DNA of 64,000 nt from positions 6,071 to 70,070 of the forward strand of contig CAYWTB010000017.1 of assembly GCA_964461135.1 (NCBI GenBank), read 5' to 3'. Both the position numbers and the translations under genes were made by a program. The DNA is from RQOF01 sp964461135 (GTDB taxonomy: Bacteria > Calditrichota > Calditrichia > RBG-13-44-9). Shown here piece by piece: positions 1 to 9,364 of this stretch. The stretch's first letter is position 1. Each line of letters begins with the position of its first letter. The notes under the pieces were generated by a model. It did not search any database. It saw only the letters and a program-made list of their open reading frames with translations, and was not told the DNA's origin.

Positions 1-1527
1 GGAAGGAAAATCCAGGGCACTCTCTCCACAGATAATGATTTTACTGCCGGAATCGATATTAAATATGGATTAAACTCAGATCTTACCCTCGATATCACCT
101 TGAATCCTGATTTTGGGCAGGTGGAGATCGATGAAGAGCAGATCAATCTGGATAAACGCTATGAGATCCTGCTGGAAGAAAAAAGACCGTTTTTCCTGGA
201 AAATACCAATCTCTTCCAGACTCCCTATTATCCTCTCTTTTACAGCCGCAGGATAGGCGGGGAAAGTGAGATTAAAGCCGGCGCCAAACTTACCGGGAAG
301 ATATCTGATTTTTCAATTGGAGTTATGGAAGCTTACACCGGAGGCTGGGAAAATTTCGGACTTGGAAATCCCGACACTCCTCCAAGGGATGAATTGTTTT
401 CCGTAGTCCGACTGCAGGCCGATGTGCTCTCAAACTCAAATGTGGGATTTATGTACGTGGACCGGGCAGCCGATCTGGGCGGAATTAATCCGGAATATAA
501 CCGTGCTGCAGGTCTGGATGCTACCTTCCACTCAGGGCAGTTTTATGTACTCGGGCAGGGAGTATATACTTATAATTCTTTCCAGGGTAATCTCCAGCAA
601 GGTGTAGGAGGATGGAGTCAGGCAGGATATTATGGGCATCTTTATCGTTCCGATACCTATCTGATTTCATATACTCCGGATTTCAACCTGGACAATATCG
701 GTTTTTTTCCAAAAGTAAAAGGTAAAGGACGTACCCATGGTGGTTCTTATATGGATATCCATCCCTTCATTTCTTTCGGAATTATTAGAAGCTGGGGTTT
801 GGGAATAGAACCGACTTTTATTAAAGATTCTGATGAAGTGGGTACCGGCTGGGGAATCATATCTAAAGCCTGGCTTGAACTCAGGGATCAGTCACTGATA
901 AAAATCGGCCTGACCCGTTATAGAGATTATGAGACTGATAATTATTTCAGCCTTTTCAGACCTTCGCTCGAACCCGAACCCGAACTGTCTTATTGGGGGA
1001 GTGATTTCTATGCAGAACTGATAACCGACATAAGTAAGCCACTCTCTTTGGTGATACGCCGGACTCAGAATAGGCAGTATTATTTTCAAACCCATAGTAC
1101 TGGTTTTTCCCGGGGATGGGAAACTTTTATTAGAGTAAAACCAGCGTCTAATGCATTCATCGAAATGGGATTTCAAAATCAGCAATTTCTGGATAACGAT
1201 ATGAATTTTATGCCTGTATCAATAATCGGACAACCCAAGGTTAGAATCTGGAGTCTGCGTGGCCGCTATCTGTTCACAAAAGACATTTTTACCCGTCTAT
1301 TTTTCCAGCAAACAAACGGCGCTGAAGATTTTGTAAAAGCAGGTTCTTATTACGAATACCAGGTGTGGGATAGGATGAGTTCGAATGCCTTACTGGGGTG
1401 GCGTTTCAGACCCGGCAGTACCTTATACCTGGCATACACCGAAGAGTGGGATAAGAAAGTAGGGGATACTTATTCTTCAACTAACCGGATTTTATATTTA
1501 AAATTGTTATACCTATGGAGTTTCTGA
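1..1527 (+). CDS. DUF5916-type outer-membrane protein, 5' end cut by window edge
   Basis: The reading frame is open from base 1 to a TGA at 1525-1527, so the N-terminal part lies outside the window. The visible part has the hallmarks of the DUF5916 family: an NPDFGQVE segment followed by EKRPFFLE and then LFYSRRIGG. In the family these follow an N-terminal carbohydrate-binding-like (CBM9-like) domain, here absent because of the edge. The rest alternates aromatic-rich strands and ends in LYLWSF, a pattern typical of outer-membrane beta-barrels with a C-terminal aromatic residue. Function is unknown; the family is common in FCB-type bacteria. It ends 6 bases before rnhB, so the two may be cotranscribed. 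The family call is firm; barrel topology is inferred. Confidence 0.8.
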   Translation, partial: GRKIQGTLSTDNDFTAGIDIKYGLNSDLTLDITLNPDFGQVEIDEEQINLDKRYEILLEEKRPFFLENTNLFQTPYYPLFYSRRIGGESEIKAGAKLTGKISDFSIGVMEAYTGGWENFGLGNPDTPPRDELFSVVRLQADVLSNSNVGFMYVDRAADLGGINPEYNRAAGLDATFHSGQFYVLGQGVYTYNSFQGNLQQGVGGWSQAGYYGHLYRSDTYLISYTPDFNLDNIGFFPKVKGKGRTHGGSYMDIHPFISFGIIRSWGLGIEPTFIKDSDEVGTGWGIISKAWLELRDQSLIKIGLTRYRDYETDNYFSLFRPSLEPEPELSYWGSDFYAELITDISKPLSLVIRRTQNRQYYFQTHSTGFSRGWETFIRVKPASNAFIEMGFQNQQFLDNDMNFMPVSIIGQPKVRIWSLRGRYLFTKDIFTRLFFQQTNGAEDFVKAGSYYEYQVWDRMSSNALLGWRFRPGSTLYLAYTEEWDKKVGDTYSSTNRILYLKLLYLWSF

Positions 1528-1533
1528 TAAATA

Positions 1534-2163
1534 ATGGTATTAAGAAATAAGGTTGTATTAACCTTGAATATCGAAGAAGCAATATGGGCTGTCGGTTATG
1601 ATGTGATCGCTGGCATCGATGAAGCCGGATGTGGACCCTTAGCCGGGCCGGTTGTTGCATCTGCAGTTATTTTCCCCAAACATTTTCATCACCCGGAAAT
1701 TATGGATTCCAAGAAACTCCAGCCGGCAAAACGAGAGGTACTCTATCATATTATCACTCAAAATGCCGTTGGGTGTGGTGTGGGAATTGTCAGTCCTGCA
1801 GAGGTGGATCGTCTCAACATAAGACAGGCTACTTTTCGGGCCATGAAAAAGGCCTTGGGTAATATAAAAATCCAACCCGATTATCTTCTTGTCGATGGCT
1901 ACGAAATTCCCGGATCCATTATCCGGCAGGAATTCATTGTAAATGGAGATGAACTCTGTTTCACTATTGCAGCCGCTTCAATTATTGCCAAAGTCACCAG
2001 GGATCGGATGATGTGTGAGTACCATAAACAATTTCCAATTTATGGTTTCGATAAACATAAAGGATATGGTACGGCCTTTCACAGGGAGATGTTAGTAAAA
2101 CATGGGCCATGTCCCTTGCACAGAAAAACCTTCCTCCGAAATATTTTTAAAGAAGAAACCTGA
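1534..2163 (+). CDS. rnhB: Ribonuclease HII
   Basis: A 209-residue protein of normal RNase HII length. It cleaves the RNA strand of RNA-DNA hybrids and removes single ribonucleotides misincorporated into DNA. The diagnostic GIDEAGCGPLAGP motif gives the first two acidic residues (Asp29, Glu30). LLVDGYE gives Asp121, and the AKVTRDRMM segment gives Asp157, so the four-carboxylate metal site is complete. The C-terminal YGFDKHKGYGT motif is also family-typical. The ATG at 1534 lies 6 bases after the upstream stop with no clear ribosome binding site, which suggests translational coupling. The first roughly 20 residues are a non-conserved extension. Confidence 0.95.
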   Translation: MVLRNKVVLTLNIEEAIWAVGYDVIAGIDEAGCGPLAGPVVASAVIFPKHFHHPEIMDSKKLQPAKREVLYHIITQNAVGCGVGIVSPAEVDRLNIRQATFRAMKKALGNIKIQPDYLLVDGYEIPGSIIRQEFIVNGDELCFTIAAASIIAKVTRDRMMCEYHKQFPIYGFDKHKGYGTAFHREMLVKHGPCPLHRKTFLRNIFKEET

Positions 2164-2259
2164 GCAGTCTTCAAAAGAAAATTGTCAATTTTTCACTCAT
2201 GTTCTAATTGATGTTAAGAGCTCATAAAAAAATGCAGAAATTTATGACTTAAAATTATC

Positions 2260-2288
2260 TTGACAAATTATTTCCCAATCTGTAACTT
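2260..2288 (+). promoter_or_regulatory. Candidate sigma-70-type promoter for rpoN
   Basis: TTGACA at 2260-2265, a 17-base spacer, then TAACTT at 2283-2288. This would start transcription near 2295, about 46 bases before the rpoN ATG. The -35 is a perfect consensus match and the -10 is weak. Found by eye; no experimental support. Confidence 0.4.
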
Positions 2289-2340
2289 TCCTACATAAAT
2301 TGTGCCAAAGATATAGAGATAGAATAAAGGATTGGATTTT

Positions 2341-3810
2341 ATGGTTAAGCTGAGTCAATATTTAGCGCTGGAACAACGTCTGACCCCCCAGCAGATTCTA
2401 TTGTCAACACTGCTCCAGTTGCCCATGCTCAGTTTGGAACAGAAAATAAAAACTGAACTGGAATTGAATCCTGTCCTGGAGGAATCTGCCGAACTGGAAG
2501 AGGACATTGATGAAGAAGATGCAATTGATGAAAATCCGGAAGAAGTTGAAGAAATCAAGGAGGAATTTGAGCAATTAAAAGAAAATAATAAAACAGAAGA
2601 AGAGGAAAAATACGAAGAGCTTGACCCCGAAACAAATTGGGAAGAACTGGTCAATGATAAGGATAACTATGAATTCCGCCTGCCCCGCGATAAAAATGAA
2701 GAAGAATATGACCGTCCTGAAGTATATCACACCAGTGTGGCGGAACATTTACTCGAACAATTGTATCTGTTGAACCTCAGTGAAAACGATTTCAGAATAG
2801 GTGAATATATCATATACAATTTGCGGGACGATGGTTATCTGGATTCAGAAGTGACTTCAGAGAATATTGCTGCCATTTTTGAAAGTAAACCGGAAAAGAT
2901 CGAGAAAATACTGAAACAGATCCAAAAATTCGACCCGGTAGGTATAGCTGCCCGAAATCTTCAGGAATGCCTGCGAATTCAGCTGGAAAATCTGGATATA
3001 AATGGTAATAAAAATCTTGCATTGAAAATTATTAATGAAGCGTTTCATGATTTTGTCAACAAAAGATATGAAAAAGTCGCCGGAATTCTGGATGTTTCCC
3101 TTGAAAAAATAAAAGAAGCTCAGGAGATCATCAATAAATTAAATCCTAAGCCGGGAGAAGGTTACTGGGATTCTCGTCAGAATTATGTGATTCCGGATTT
3201 TATTGTAGAAAAGGTAGATGATGAACTCGTGGTCTCCCTTAACGAATGGAATATGCCGGGACTTCAGATCAGTCCGCATTACAAAAAACTGATAAGGCAA
3301 TCCCGTAAACTTGAGAAAGATGTTCGGCAATTTCTGCGCAAAAAGGTTGAGAGTGCCCGCTGGTTTATTAATGCTTTGCAACAGAGACGTATCACCATGT
3401 TGAAAACTATGAATGCCATTGTTGATCTTCAAAGACAATTCTTTGAAAAAGGTCCCGAATTTATTAAACCGATGATCATGAAGGATGTTGCCGATAAGAT
3501 AGAAATGGATATTTCAACGGTAAGTCGCGTTGTAAATGGCAAATATGTGCAGACCGATTACGGAGTATTTGAATTGAAATTTTTCTTCAATGAGGGAATG
3601 GAAACCACCGATGGCGAAAACATGTCCACTTTGCGGATCAAAGAACAGCTCAAAGAGATAATTCAGAATGAAAATCCAGGCAATCCTTACAGTGATGATA
3701 AATTGGCAGATATATTTAAAAAGAAAGGCATTCCTATCGCAAGGCGCACTGTGGCAAAATATCGTGAACAACTCAGCATTCCCATTGCCCGTTTACGCCG
3801 GAATATCTAA
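2341..3810 (+). CDS. rpoN: RNA polymerase sigma-54 factor
   Basis: A 489-residue sigma-54 factor, which directs RNA polymerase to -24/-12 promoters and needs an AAA+ activator. The N-terminal region I (LSQYLALEQRLTPQQILLST) is Gln/Leu-rich as expected. A strongly acidic region II (residues about 45-95) follows, then the core-binding and HTH regions. The C terminus carries the RpoN box ARRTVAKYRE, the -24 recognition element. The ATG at 2341 follows an AAGGA at suitable spacing; a TTG nine bases upstream is less likely. A strong terminator follows. An NtrC-family activator is encoded at 49717-51042. The family call is certain. Confidence 0.97.
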   Translation: MVKLSQYLALEQRLTPQQILLSTLLQLPMLSLEQKIKTELELNPVLEESAELEEDIDEEDAIDENPEEVEEIKEEFEQLKENNKTEEEEKYEELDPETNWEELVNDKDNYEFRLPRDKNEEEYDRPEVYHTSVAEHLLEQLYLLNLSENDFRIGEYIIYNLRDDGYLDSEVTSENIAAIFESKPEKIEKILKQIQKFDPVGIAARNLQECLRIQLENLDINGNKNLALKIINEAFHDFVNKRYEKVAGILDVSLEKIKEAQEIINKLNPKPGEGYWDSRQNYVIPDFIVEKVDDELVVSLNEWNMPGLQISPHYKKLIRQSRKLEKDVRQFLRKKVESARWFINALQQRRITMLKTMNAIVDLQRQFFEKGPEFIKPMIMKDVADKIEMDISTVSRVVNGKYVQTDYGVFELKFFFNEGMETTDGENMSTLRIKEQLKEIIQNENPGNPYSDDKLADIFKKKGIPIARRTVAKYREQLSIPIARLRRNI

Positions 3811-3834
3811 CGGCTGGTATGATAAATTTTAATC

Positions 3835-3866
3835 AAACCCCGGTATTTTTGATCCGGGGTTTTTTT
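3835..3866 (+). terminator. Rho-independent terminator after rpoN
   Basis: A perfect 9-bp stem (AAACCCCGG at 3835-3843 pairing with CCGGGGTTT at 3854-3862), a 10-base loop and a run of T to 3866. It begins 24 bases after the rpoN stop. Confidence 0.9.
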
Positions 3867-3931
3867 ATGGGTAACAGAATTAATCAAATTATACCTGCAT
3901 TTAAACAATAAAAGTAAATTTTAGGCTCAAT

Positions 3932-3960
3932 TTGGCATCTTCCAGAATTTTATTTAAATT
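3932..3960 (+). promoter_or_regulatory. Candidate promoter for hslV-hslU
   Basis: TTGGCA at 3932-3937, a 17-base spacer and TAAATT at 3955-3960, placing a start near 3967, about 29 bases before the hslV ATG. It lies after the rpoN terminator, where a new promoter is needed. A pattern match only. Confidence 0.35.
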
Positions 3961-3995
3961 AGAGTTTATTTACAGAAAGAAAAAGCGAGCGACAA

Positions 3996-4538
3996 ATGAA
4001 AATTTCACGAATGCATAGTACCACAATTCTGGGTATTATCCATAAAGAGCAGGCCGTGATTGCCGGTGATGGGCAGGTTACGTTCAATAATACTGTTCTC
4101 AAACATGGAAGTGTTAAAATAAGAAGGCTTTATAACGGAAAGATTCTGGCCGGATTTGCCGGAGCTTCAGCTGATGCTTTCGCCCTTTTCGAAAGATTTG
4201 AAGAAAAATTACAGCAATACAATGGAAATCTTACCAGGGCCGCAGTTGAAATGACTAAGGAATGGCGGATGGACAGGTTTTTAAGACGACTGGAGGCCAT
4301 GCTCGCGGTGGTTGATAAAACCACTGCTTTAATTCTTTCAGGCACAGGTGATGTAGTAGAACCGGATGATAAAATTGTAGCCATCGGTTCGGGAGGACCG
4401 TATGCCCTGGCAGCTGCCCGCGCATTGGTTCATAATTCGGATTTGAATGCTCAGGAAATTGTAAAAGAGGCAATGCAGATCGCTTCTGAAATATGCGTTT
4501 ATACTAATAATAAAATTACCATTGAAACAATAGATTAG
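3996..4538 (+). CDS. hslV: ATP-dependent protease subunit HslV
   Basis: A 180-residue N-terminal-nucleophile peptidase, the proteolytic dodecamer of the HslUV (ClpYQ) cytoplasmic protease. The N terminus reads HSTTILGI, so autoprocessing after Ser8 would expose the catalytic Thr9. GDGQVT and the GSGGPYALAAARAL segment are family-typical. The length matches HslV, with a short eight-residue propeptide. The hslU gene starts 23 bases downstream, giving the standard hslVU pair. The HslV identification is secure. Confidence 0.97.
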   Translation: MKISRMHSTTILGIIHKEQAVIAGDGQVTFNNTVLKHGSVKIRRLYNGKILAGFAGASADAFALFERFEEKLQQYNGNLTRAAVEMTKEWRMDRFLRRLEAMLAVVDKTTALILSGTGDVVEPDDKIVAIGSGGPYALAAARALVHNSDLNAQEIVKEAMQIASEICVYTNNKITIETID

Positions 4539-4561
4539 ACGGATGGAATTGGAGGGTTTTT

Positions 4562-5950
4562 ATGGATGAATCTATTCACGAATTAACTCCCAAAGAAATT
4601 GTTAAGGAGCTGGATAAGTATATCATCGGGCAGAATGCAGCAAAACGGATGGTTGCTATCGCATTGCGAAATCGCTGGCGGCGCCAGCAGGTAACTTCGG
4701 ATCTGCGTGATGAGATCATGCCTAATAATATCATACTGATCGGTCCTACCGGGGTAGGGAAAACGGAAATCAGCCGCAGGCTGGCCAGGCTTGCCCAGGC
4801 ACCTTTCAGCAAAGTAGAGGCATCTAAATATACGGAAGTGGGTTATGTGGGCCGGGATGTGGAAAGTATGATCAGGGATCTGGTTGACATTGGTGTAAAT
4901 ATGGTTCGGGAAGAAATGGCTCAGTCGGTGAAAGGTAAAGCCAGGGAAGCAGCAACAGAACGATTACTCGATTTACTACTGCCGAAACCCAAGATGCCTC
5001 CTCAGCATCATCCTCTGGAAGAGGGGCAGACTATTCCCATGGAAGGCAGTGGAGAAGAACGTTATGACAAGACACGGGAACGATTTCGGGAAAAACTACT
5101 GGCCGGCGAGTTGAATGAGAGAGATGTGGAATTGGAAATGCCTTCTGATACCATGCCCATGATGCAAATTTTTTCCCCCATGGGAATTGAGGAAATGGGC
5201 ATGAATATCCGGGAACTGTTTGGCAATATTATGCCCAAGAAATCAAAAAAAAGAAAAGTTAAAATAAAGGAAGCTCTTGGAATATTAATTCAGGAAGAGG
5301 CACAAAAATTGATTGATATGGATTCGGTAGTGAGGGTAGCCATCCAGAGAGTTGAAAATTCCGGGATTGTTTTTCTGGACGAGATAGATAAAATTACCGG
5401 AGTAAAAGGAGGATCAGGACAAGGGCCTGATGTCAGTCGTGAGGGCGTGCAGAGAGATTTACTGCCGGTGGTGGAAGGAACCACAGTAGTAACTAAATAT
5501 GGGATGGTAAAAACCGATCACATTCTCTTCATTGCTTCCGGTGCATTCCACGCAGCCAAACCATCGGACCTGATCCCTGAATTGCAGGGCAGATTTCCAA
5601 TCCGGGTTGAACTGGACAGTTTAACTACTGAGGATTTTGTCAGGATTCTTCAGGAACCTGAAAATGCTCTGATTAAACAGTATGTCGAGCTGCTTAAAAC
5701 CGATGGAGTTCAACTTCAGTATACTGATGACGCCATAAGAGAAATTGCCGAAACTGCAAGTTTTGTGAACAGCAAAGGTGAAAATATTGGAGCCCGTAGA
5801 TTACACACCATCATGAGTAAATTGCTGGAAGACATATTATTTGAAGCTCCGAATGTTAAAAATAACAAAATAATTATTGACAAAGCTTTTGTTAATAATA
5901 TTCTTAAAGATATCATTGAAGATGAGGATTTGCGGAAGTACATTCTCTAG
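4562..5950 (+). CDS. hslU: ATP-dependent protease ATPase subunit HslU
   Basis: A 462-residue AAA+ unfoldase that recognises substrates and feeds them to HslV. The Walker A GPTGVGKT is at residues 61-68, the pore motif GYVGRD at 94-99, and the Walker B VFLDEIDKI in the middle. The inserted I-domain lies between (about residues 110-240) and is rich in Met, Pro and charged residues. The sensor-2 motif GARRLHT is near the C terminus, which ends RKYIL as HslU tails do when docking into HslV. The ATG at 4562 follows a TTGGAGGG binding site. Confidence 0.97.
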   Translation: MDESIHELTPKEIVKELDKYIIGQNAAKRMVAIALRNRWRRQQVTSDLRDEIMPNNIILIGPTGVGKTEISRRLARLAQAPFSKVEASKYTEVGYVGRDVESMIRDLVDIGVNMVREEMAQSVKGKAREAATERLLDLLLPKPKMPPQHHPLEEGQTIPMEGSGEERYDKTRERFREKLLAGELNERDVELEMPSDTMPMMQIFSPMGIEEMGMNIRELFGNIMPKKSKKRKVKIKEALGILIQEEAQKLIDMDSVVRVAIQRVENSGIVFLDEIDKITGVKGGSGQGPDVSREGVQRDLLPVVEGTTVVTKYGMVKTDHILFIASGAFHAAKPSDLIPELQGRFPIRVELDSLTTEDFVRILQEPENALIKQYVELLKTDGVQLQYTDDAIREIAETASFVNSKGENIGARRLHTIMSKLLEDILFEAPNVKNNKIIIDKAFVNNILKDIIEDEDLRKYIL

Positions 5951-5992
5951 CCGGATATGAACATGAATTCCGGATAAAAGCAGGAGGATAAT

Positions 5993-6916
5993 GTGAAGAA
6001 GGATTTTCTGTCTATTGCCGAATTGAGCGAACAGGAGATTTATGGAATCTTCGATTTAACCCGTGATTTAAAAGAAAAAACCCGGAAACGAGTTGAACAC
6101 CATTTGCTAAAAGGGTATACATTGGCAATGATTTTTGCCAAGCCTTCGGCCAGAACACGGATTTCGTTCGAAACCGGTATGTATCAGCTGGGGGGAAGTG
6201 CCCTGTACCTGGCTCCCGGTGATATCGGCATGGGAAAAAGAGAATCAGTTAAGGATGTTGCTCAGGTCATATCCCGTTATAATGATATCATCATGGCACG
6301 CTTATTCGCTCATTCTGAAATCGAGAATCTGGCAAAATACGCCAGCGTTCCTGTGGTAAACGGGCTTACGGATTATAACCACCCCTGCCAGATAATGGCG
6401 GATGCTTTTACAATTTTAGAGCATTTTGGTAAAGTGGAAAATCTCAAAGTCTCTTATATTGGTGACGGTAATAATGTTGCCAATTCCTGGATAAATTTTG
6501 CTTCCCGCATTCCAATGCATCTGGTTATTTGTACACCGCGCAATTATGAGCCGGATAAAACAACTTATGATCGTGCAATTGCCGCTGGAAAAAGTACTAT
6601 TGACATAATGAGTGACCCAAGTAATGCTGTGAAAAATGCGGATGTTCTTTATACTGATGTCTGGGCCAGTATGGGGCAGGAGACTGAAGCGGAAGAACGA
6701 AAAAAAATCTTCCGTCCCTATCAGTTGAATAATGATCTGCTTAAAATGGCTAAACCGGAAGCCAGAGTGATGCATTGCCTGCCTGCCCACAGAGGTGATG
6801 AAATCACCGATGAGGTAATGGATGGCTCTCAATCAATTGTTTTTGATGAAGCTGAGAACCGCTTGCACGTCCAGAAAGCAATTATGGTTAAGCTAATCCA
6901 GGATCTGGAAAAGTAG
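5993..6916 (+). CDS. argF: Ornithine carbamoyltransferase
   Basis: A 307-residue enzyme that makes citrulline from ornithine and carbamoyl phosphate in arginine synthesis. The carbamoyl-phosphate motif is SARTR at residues 52-56 (the usual form is STRTR, so the second residue is Ala). HPCQ and the ornithine-side HCLPAHRGDE loop are both present, as is DVWASMGQE. The GTG start at 5993 sits five bases after AGGAGG; the overlapping ATG at 5991 would stop at once. No other arginine genes are nearby. Aspartate carbamoyltransferase is unlikely because HCLPAHRG is an OTC signature; acetylornithine or succinylornithine variants cannot be fully excluded. Confidence 0.92.
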   Translation: MKKDFLSIAELSEQEIYGIFDLTRDLKEKTRKRVEHHLLKGYTLAMIFAKPSARTRISFETGMYQLGGSALYLAPGDIGMGKRESVKDVAQVISRYNDIIMARLFAHSEIENLAKYASVPVVNGLTDYNHPCQIMADAFTILEHFGKVENLKVSYIGDGNNVANSWINFASRIPMHLVICTPRNYEPDKTTYDRAIAAGKSTIDIMSDPSNAVKNADVLYTDVWASMGQETEAEERKKIFRPYQLNNDLLKMAKPEARVMHCLPAHRGDEITDEVMDGSQSIVFDEAENRLHVQKAIMVKLIQDLEK

Positions 6917-6921
6917 TTACG

Positions 6922-7941
6922 GTGGGACTAAAAGACTTACAATTGCGGATATTGGAAGTAAGTGAGTGGGAAAAATGGGATTGTTTTGTGAAGGAAATAC
7001 CACACGGTACCATTTTCCAGACTTCCATGTATTTCAAGGTATTTGCCGAAGTATTCAGACGCAAAGTTGAAGTGCTTACCGTTAATTATCAGCAAAAAAT
7101 AACCGCTGGTGTCGTTTTGTATCCGAAGAAAAGGTGGTATATCAATTATGCCACCTTGCCCTTCCTAATTCCTCACAATACGATCTTATACCAGGATTTT
7201 CATACCGGGCAAAACTATTATCGGAAGATCAAATCTGAGCAAAAAATTTTGGATTTAATCCAACAATACATTGAAGAACATTTTCATTTTTGTCACTTAT
7301 ATCTGGAACCGTCGGTATTGGATGTTCGTAGTTTTGTCTGGAAAAACTGGTTATTTACTCCCCAATACTCTATCTCTATTCCTTTAAATAAAGGTTACGA
7401 TCCGATGGACCGGCTACCCCATAACCAACGACGACATATAAGAAAATTTGAGAAACAATCCGCTGAATTTATTGAACTTAATGATCTTTCCAGTTGTTTT
7501 GAATTCATCTCACAGAGTTATTCGGCCCACCATATGAATCCCCCCTTGAAGAGAAAAGATTTCGATAAATTTGTAACACTACTTTATCAAAATCAGATAC
7601 TCAAAGGATTTGCAATTACCAGTGGAAATAAAATTCTGGCTGTGATGCTTGCAGTTGAAGATTTCCCGGTGACATATGCCTTGTTTTCCGGAAAGGATTT
7701 CTCTCATAACCGGAGTGAAGCAGAACTCTTTTTACACTGGCGTGTTCTGAATTACTACAGGGAGAAGGGTTATGCGTCTTTTGACCTTTTGGGGGCCATG
7801 TCACCGGCCATTTCAAGGGTAAAGCTGGAATTGGGAGGAGTTTTGTATCGTGGTGATGATGTGTTGTATTTCAGAAATTCATACTATAAAATATTACATC
7901 ACCTGGAATTTCGCCGGCAATTGAGAAATCGACTGAAATAA
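6922..7941 (+). CDS. FemAB/GNAT-like acyl- or aminoacyl-transferase family protein
   Basis: A 339-residue soluble protein resembling the FemAB / BioF2-like acetyltransferase superfamily (double GNAT fold). The segment HNQRRHIRKFEKQ with GSGK-free surroundings, the LYLEPSVLDVRS region and the C-terminal YFDLLGAMSP-like stretch (YASFDLLGAMSPAISRVK) are typical of this group. Members add amino acids or acyl groups to cell-wall or exopolysaccharide precursors. The GTG start is five bases after argF, so the gene is probably cotranscribed with it, and it precedes a flippase gene by 63 bases. Together with that flippase it suggests an envelope role; the substrate is unknown. Confidence 0.65.
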   Translation: MGLKDLQLRILEVSEWEKWDCFVKEIPHGTIFQTSMYFKVFAEVFRRKVEVLTVNYQQKITAGVVLYPKKRWYINYATLPFLIPHNTILYQDFHTGQNYYRKIKSEQKILDLIQQYIEEHFHFCHLYLEPSVLDVRSFVWKNWLFTPQYSISIPLNKGYDPMDRLPHNQRRHIRKFEKQSAEFIELNDLSSCFEFISQSYSAHHMNPPLKRKDFDKFVTLLYQNQILKGFAITSGNKILAVMLAVEDFPVTYALFSGKDFSHNRSEAELFLHWRVLNYYREKGYASFDLLGAMSPAISRVKLELGGVLYRGDDVLYFRNSYYKILHHLEFRRQLRNRLK

Positions 7942-8004
7942 AAAAAATCATAATTTCGGGTTATTTACTATCGTATTTAAGCATGAACATTAATCTGCCA
8001 GGGT

Positions 8005-9234
8005 ATGAAACCAGCTTTCAGAACACTCAAACCGGTTGTTGCTCTTTATACCGCCCAGATACTCAACCTTTTTTTAGGTTGGATTGTAACTAAATTAAAC
8101 ATATCCCAACTTTCCGTTGAGGAGTTTGGTCGTTTTACATTTTTCATTACTTTGATTAATGCTTCTTTCATTTTCTTCACCTTCGGAGTATTTGAAGCAT
8201 CTTCCCGTCTTCTGGCTCTTTCCGAATCAAGAAATGAGTCAGATAGAATTCTGACGGTTTCATTATCTTTTGCCTTAACATCCTATTTTATCTTCACTTT
8301 ATTTTTCTGGTTGGTTAAGAGTTCTGTTTCTGAAATCTTCAGTGTGGATGTCTCTGTGTTAATCAAATTATATTTTCCCCTAGCTGGCATTTATTTATTA
8401 TACGATTTCTGGCAGAAAATTTTGAGGGGTGCAGGCAAAATTTATCGGTTGTCATGTTACCTTGTTTTGCCCCGCATCATTTATATCGCAATTTTGATAA
8501 TTTTAGTTTATACTCAACAATTTACTCTTCATACAACTACATTAATGAATCTGGTAAGCTTTGGCCTGGTTCTCGTCCTGTTTCTTTTCCTGGAATCATT
8601 CAATTTCTCCAGGTATTTTGATTCTCTCAAATCTCTGGTAAAGGAGATACGAAAGTTCGGTATTCATATGTATTTGGCTGAATTGATCCAGGCTTTGCTT
8701 TTTCACATTGATAAATTATTTATAGCGTATTTCTTAACTTCTGAAGATTTGGCCTATTATTCATTGGCGTTTACCCTTACTTTTCCCTTGTCCCTTTTCT
8801 CCACTTCGCTTTCCACCGGAATGTATCGCCGGTTTTCAAAGACATCCAGGATTGACGATAAAATTGTAAAAGCGAACCTGATCTGGATTATTTTAAGTCT
8901 GTTGCTGATTATATTTCTGGGACCTTGGATGGTCAAAAACATTTTTTCGGCTAAATATATGGAATCCATTCCTGTTCTGATACCGCTGGCAATTGCTTTT
9001 GGAATGGGTGGTTTGAGTAAAATTTATACTTATTTTCTGATTGCCAAAGGGGAAGGTAAGATTATCCGTAATATCTCTATTATTTTGATTATAGTGAATA
9101 TTGTTTTTAACATTTTACTGATACCGTTATTGGGTATTACCGGATCGGCCTATGCCCGGATTATTACTTTTATCCTTGATTTTATTTTTGTTTATATAGG
9201 CTATCGCCTGGTTTTATCAAGAGTGAAACTATAA
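8005..9234 (+). CDS. Oligosaccharide flippase family membrane protein (Wzx/MATE-like)
   Basis: A 409-residue integral membrane protein with about 12 hydrophobic segments. The N-terminal region around EEFGRFTFFITLIN and a C-terminal GITGSAYARIITFILDF match the polysaccharide-biosynthesis (RfbX/Wzx) branch of the MOP exporter superfamily. Such proteins flip lipid-linked sugars or related precursors across the inner membrane. The ATG at 8005 is preceded by CCAGGG. It is the first of two Wzx-like genes in the window (the other is 20476-21900) and lies outside the main polysaccharide locus, beside the FemAB-like gene. The cargo is unknown. Confidence 0.75.
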   Translation: MKPAFRTLKPVVALYTAQILNLFLGWIVTKLNISQLSVEEFGRFTFFITLINASFIFFTFGVFEASSRLLALSESRNESDRILTVSLSFALTSYFIFTLFFWLVKSSVSEIFSVDVSVLIKLYFPLAGIYLLYDFWQKILRGAGKIYRLSCYLVLPRIIYIAILIILVYTQQFTLHTTTLMNLVSFGLVLVLFLFLESFNFSRYFDSLKSLVKEIRKFGIHMYLAELIQALLFHIDKLFIAYFLTSEDLAYYSLAFTLTFPLSLFSTSLSTGMYRRFSKTSRIDDKIVKANLIWIILSLLLIIFLGPWMVKNIFSAKYMESIPVLIPLAIAFGMGGLSKIYTYFLIAKGEGKIIRNISIILIIVNIVFNILLIPLLGITGSAYARIITFILDFIFVYIGYRLVLSRVKL

Positions 9235-9323
9235 TAATTTTGGATCATTGAAGATAGGAAATAACATAATAAAATGATGTGAAGGTTTAATTAATTGAAG
9301 TAGACTAGAATTGAATAAACAGC

Positions 9324-9352
9324 TTGACTAATTTTAAATAATATAATAAATT
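9324..9352 (+). promoter_or_regulatory. Candidate promoter before the yceD-rpmF-fab cluster
   Basis: TTGACT at 9324-9329, a 17-base spacer and TAAATT at 9347-9352. A start near 9359 would leave only about six bases before the ATG at 9365, which has no visible ribosome binding site, so a near-leaderless message is possible. Weak call in an AT-rich gap. Confidence 0.25.
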
Positions 9353-9364
9353 TTTAGTTTGATT

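Noticed and set aside
2355..2654. Reverse-strand serine-rich frame inside rpoN
   Set aside because: It is the antisense shadow of the acidic region of sigma-54.
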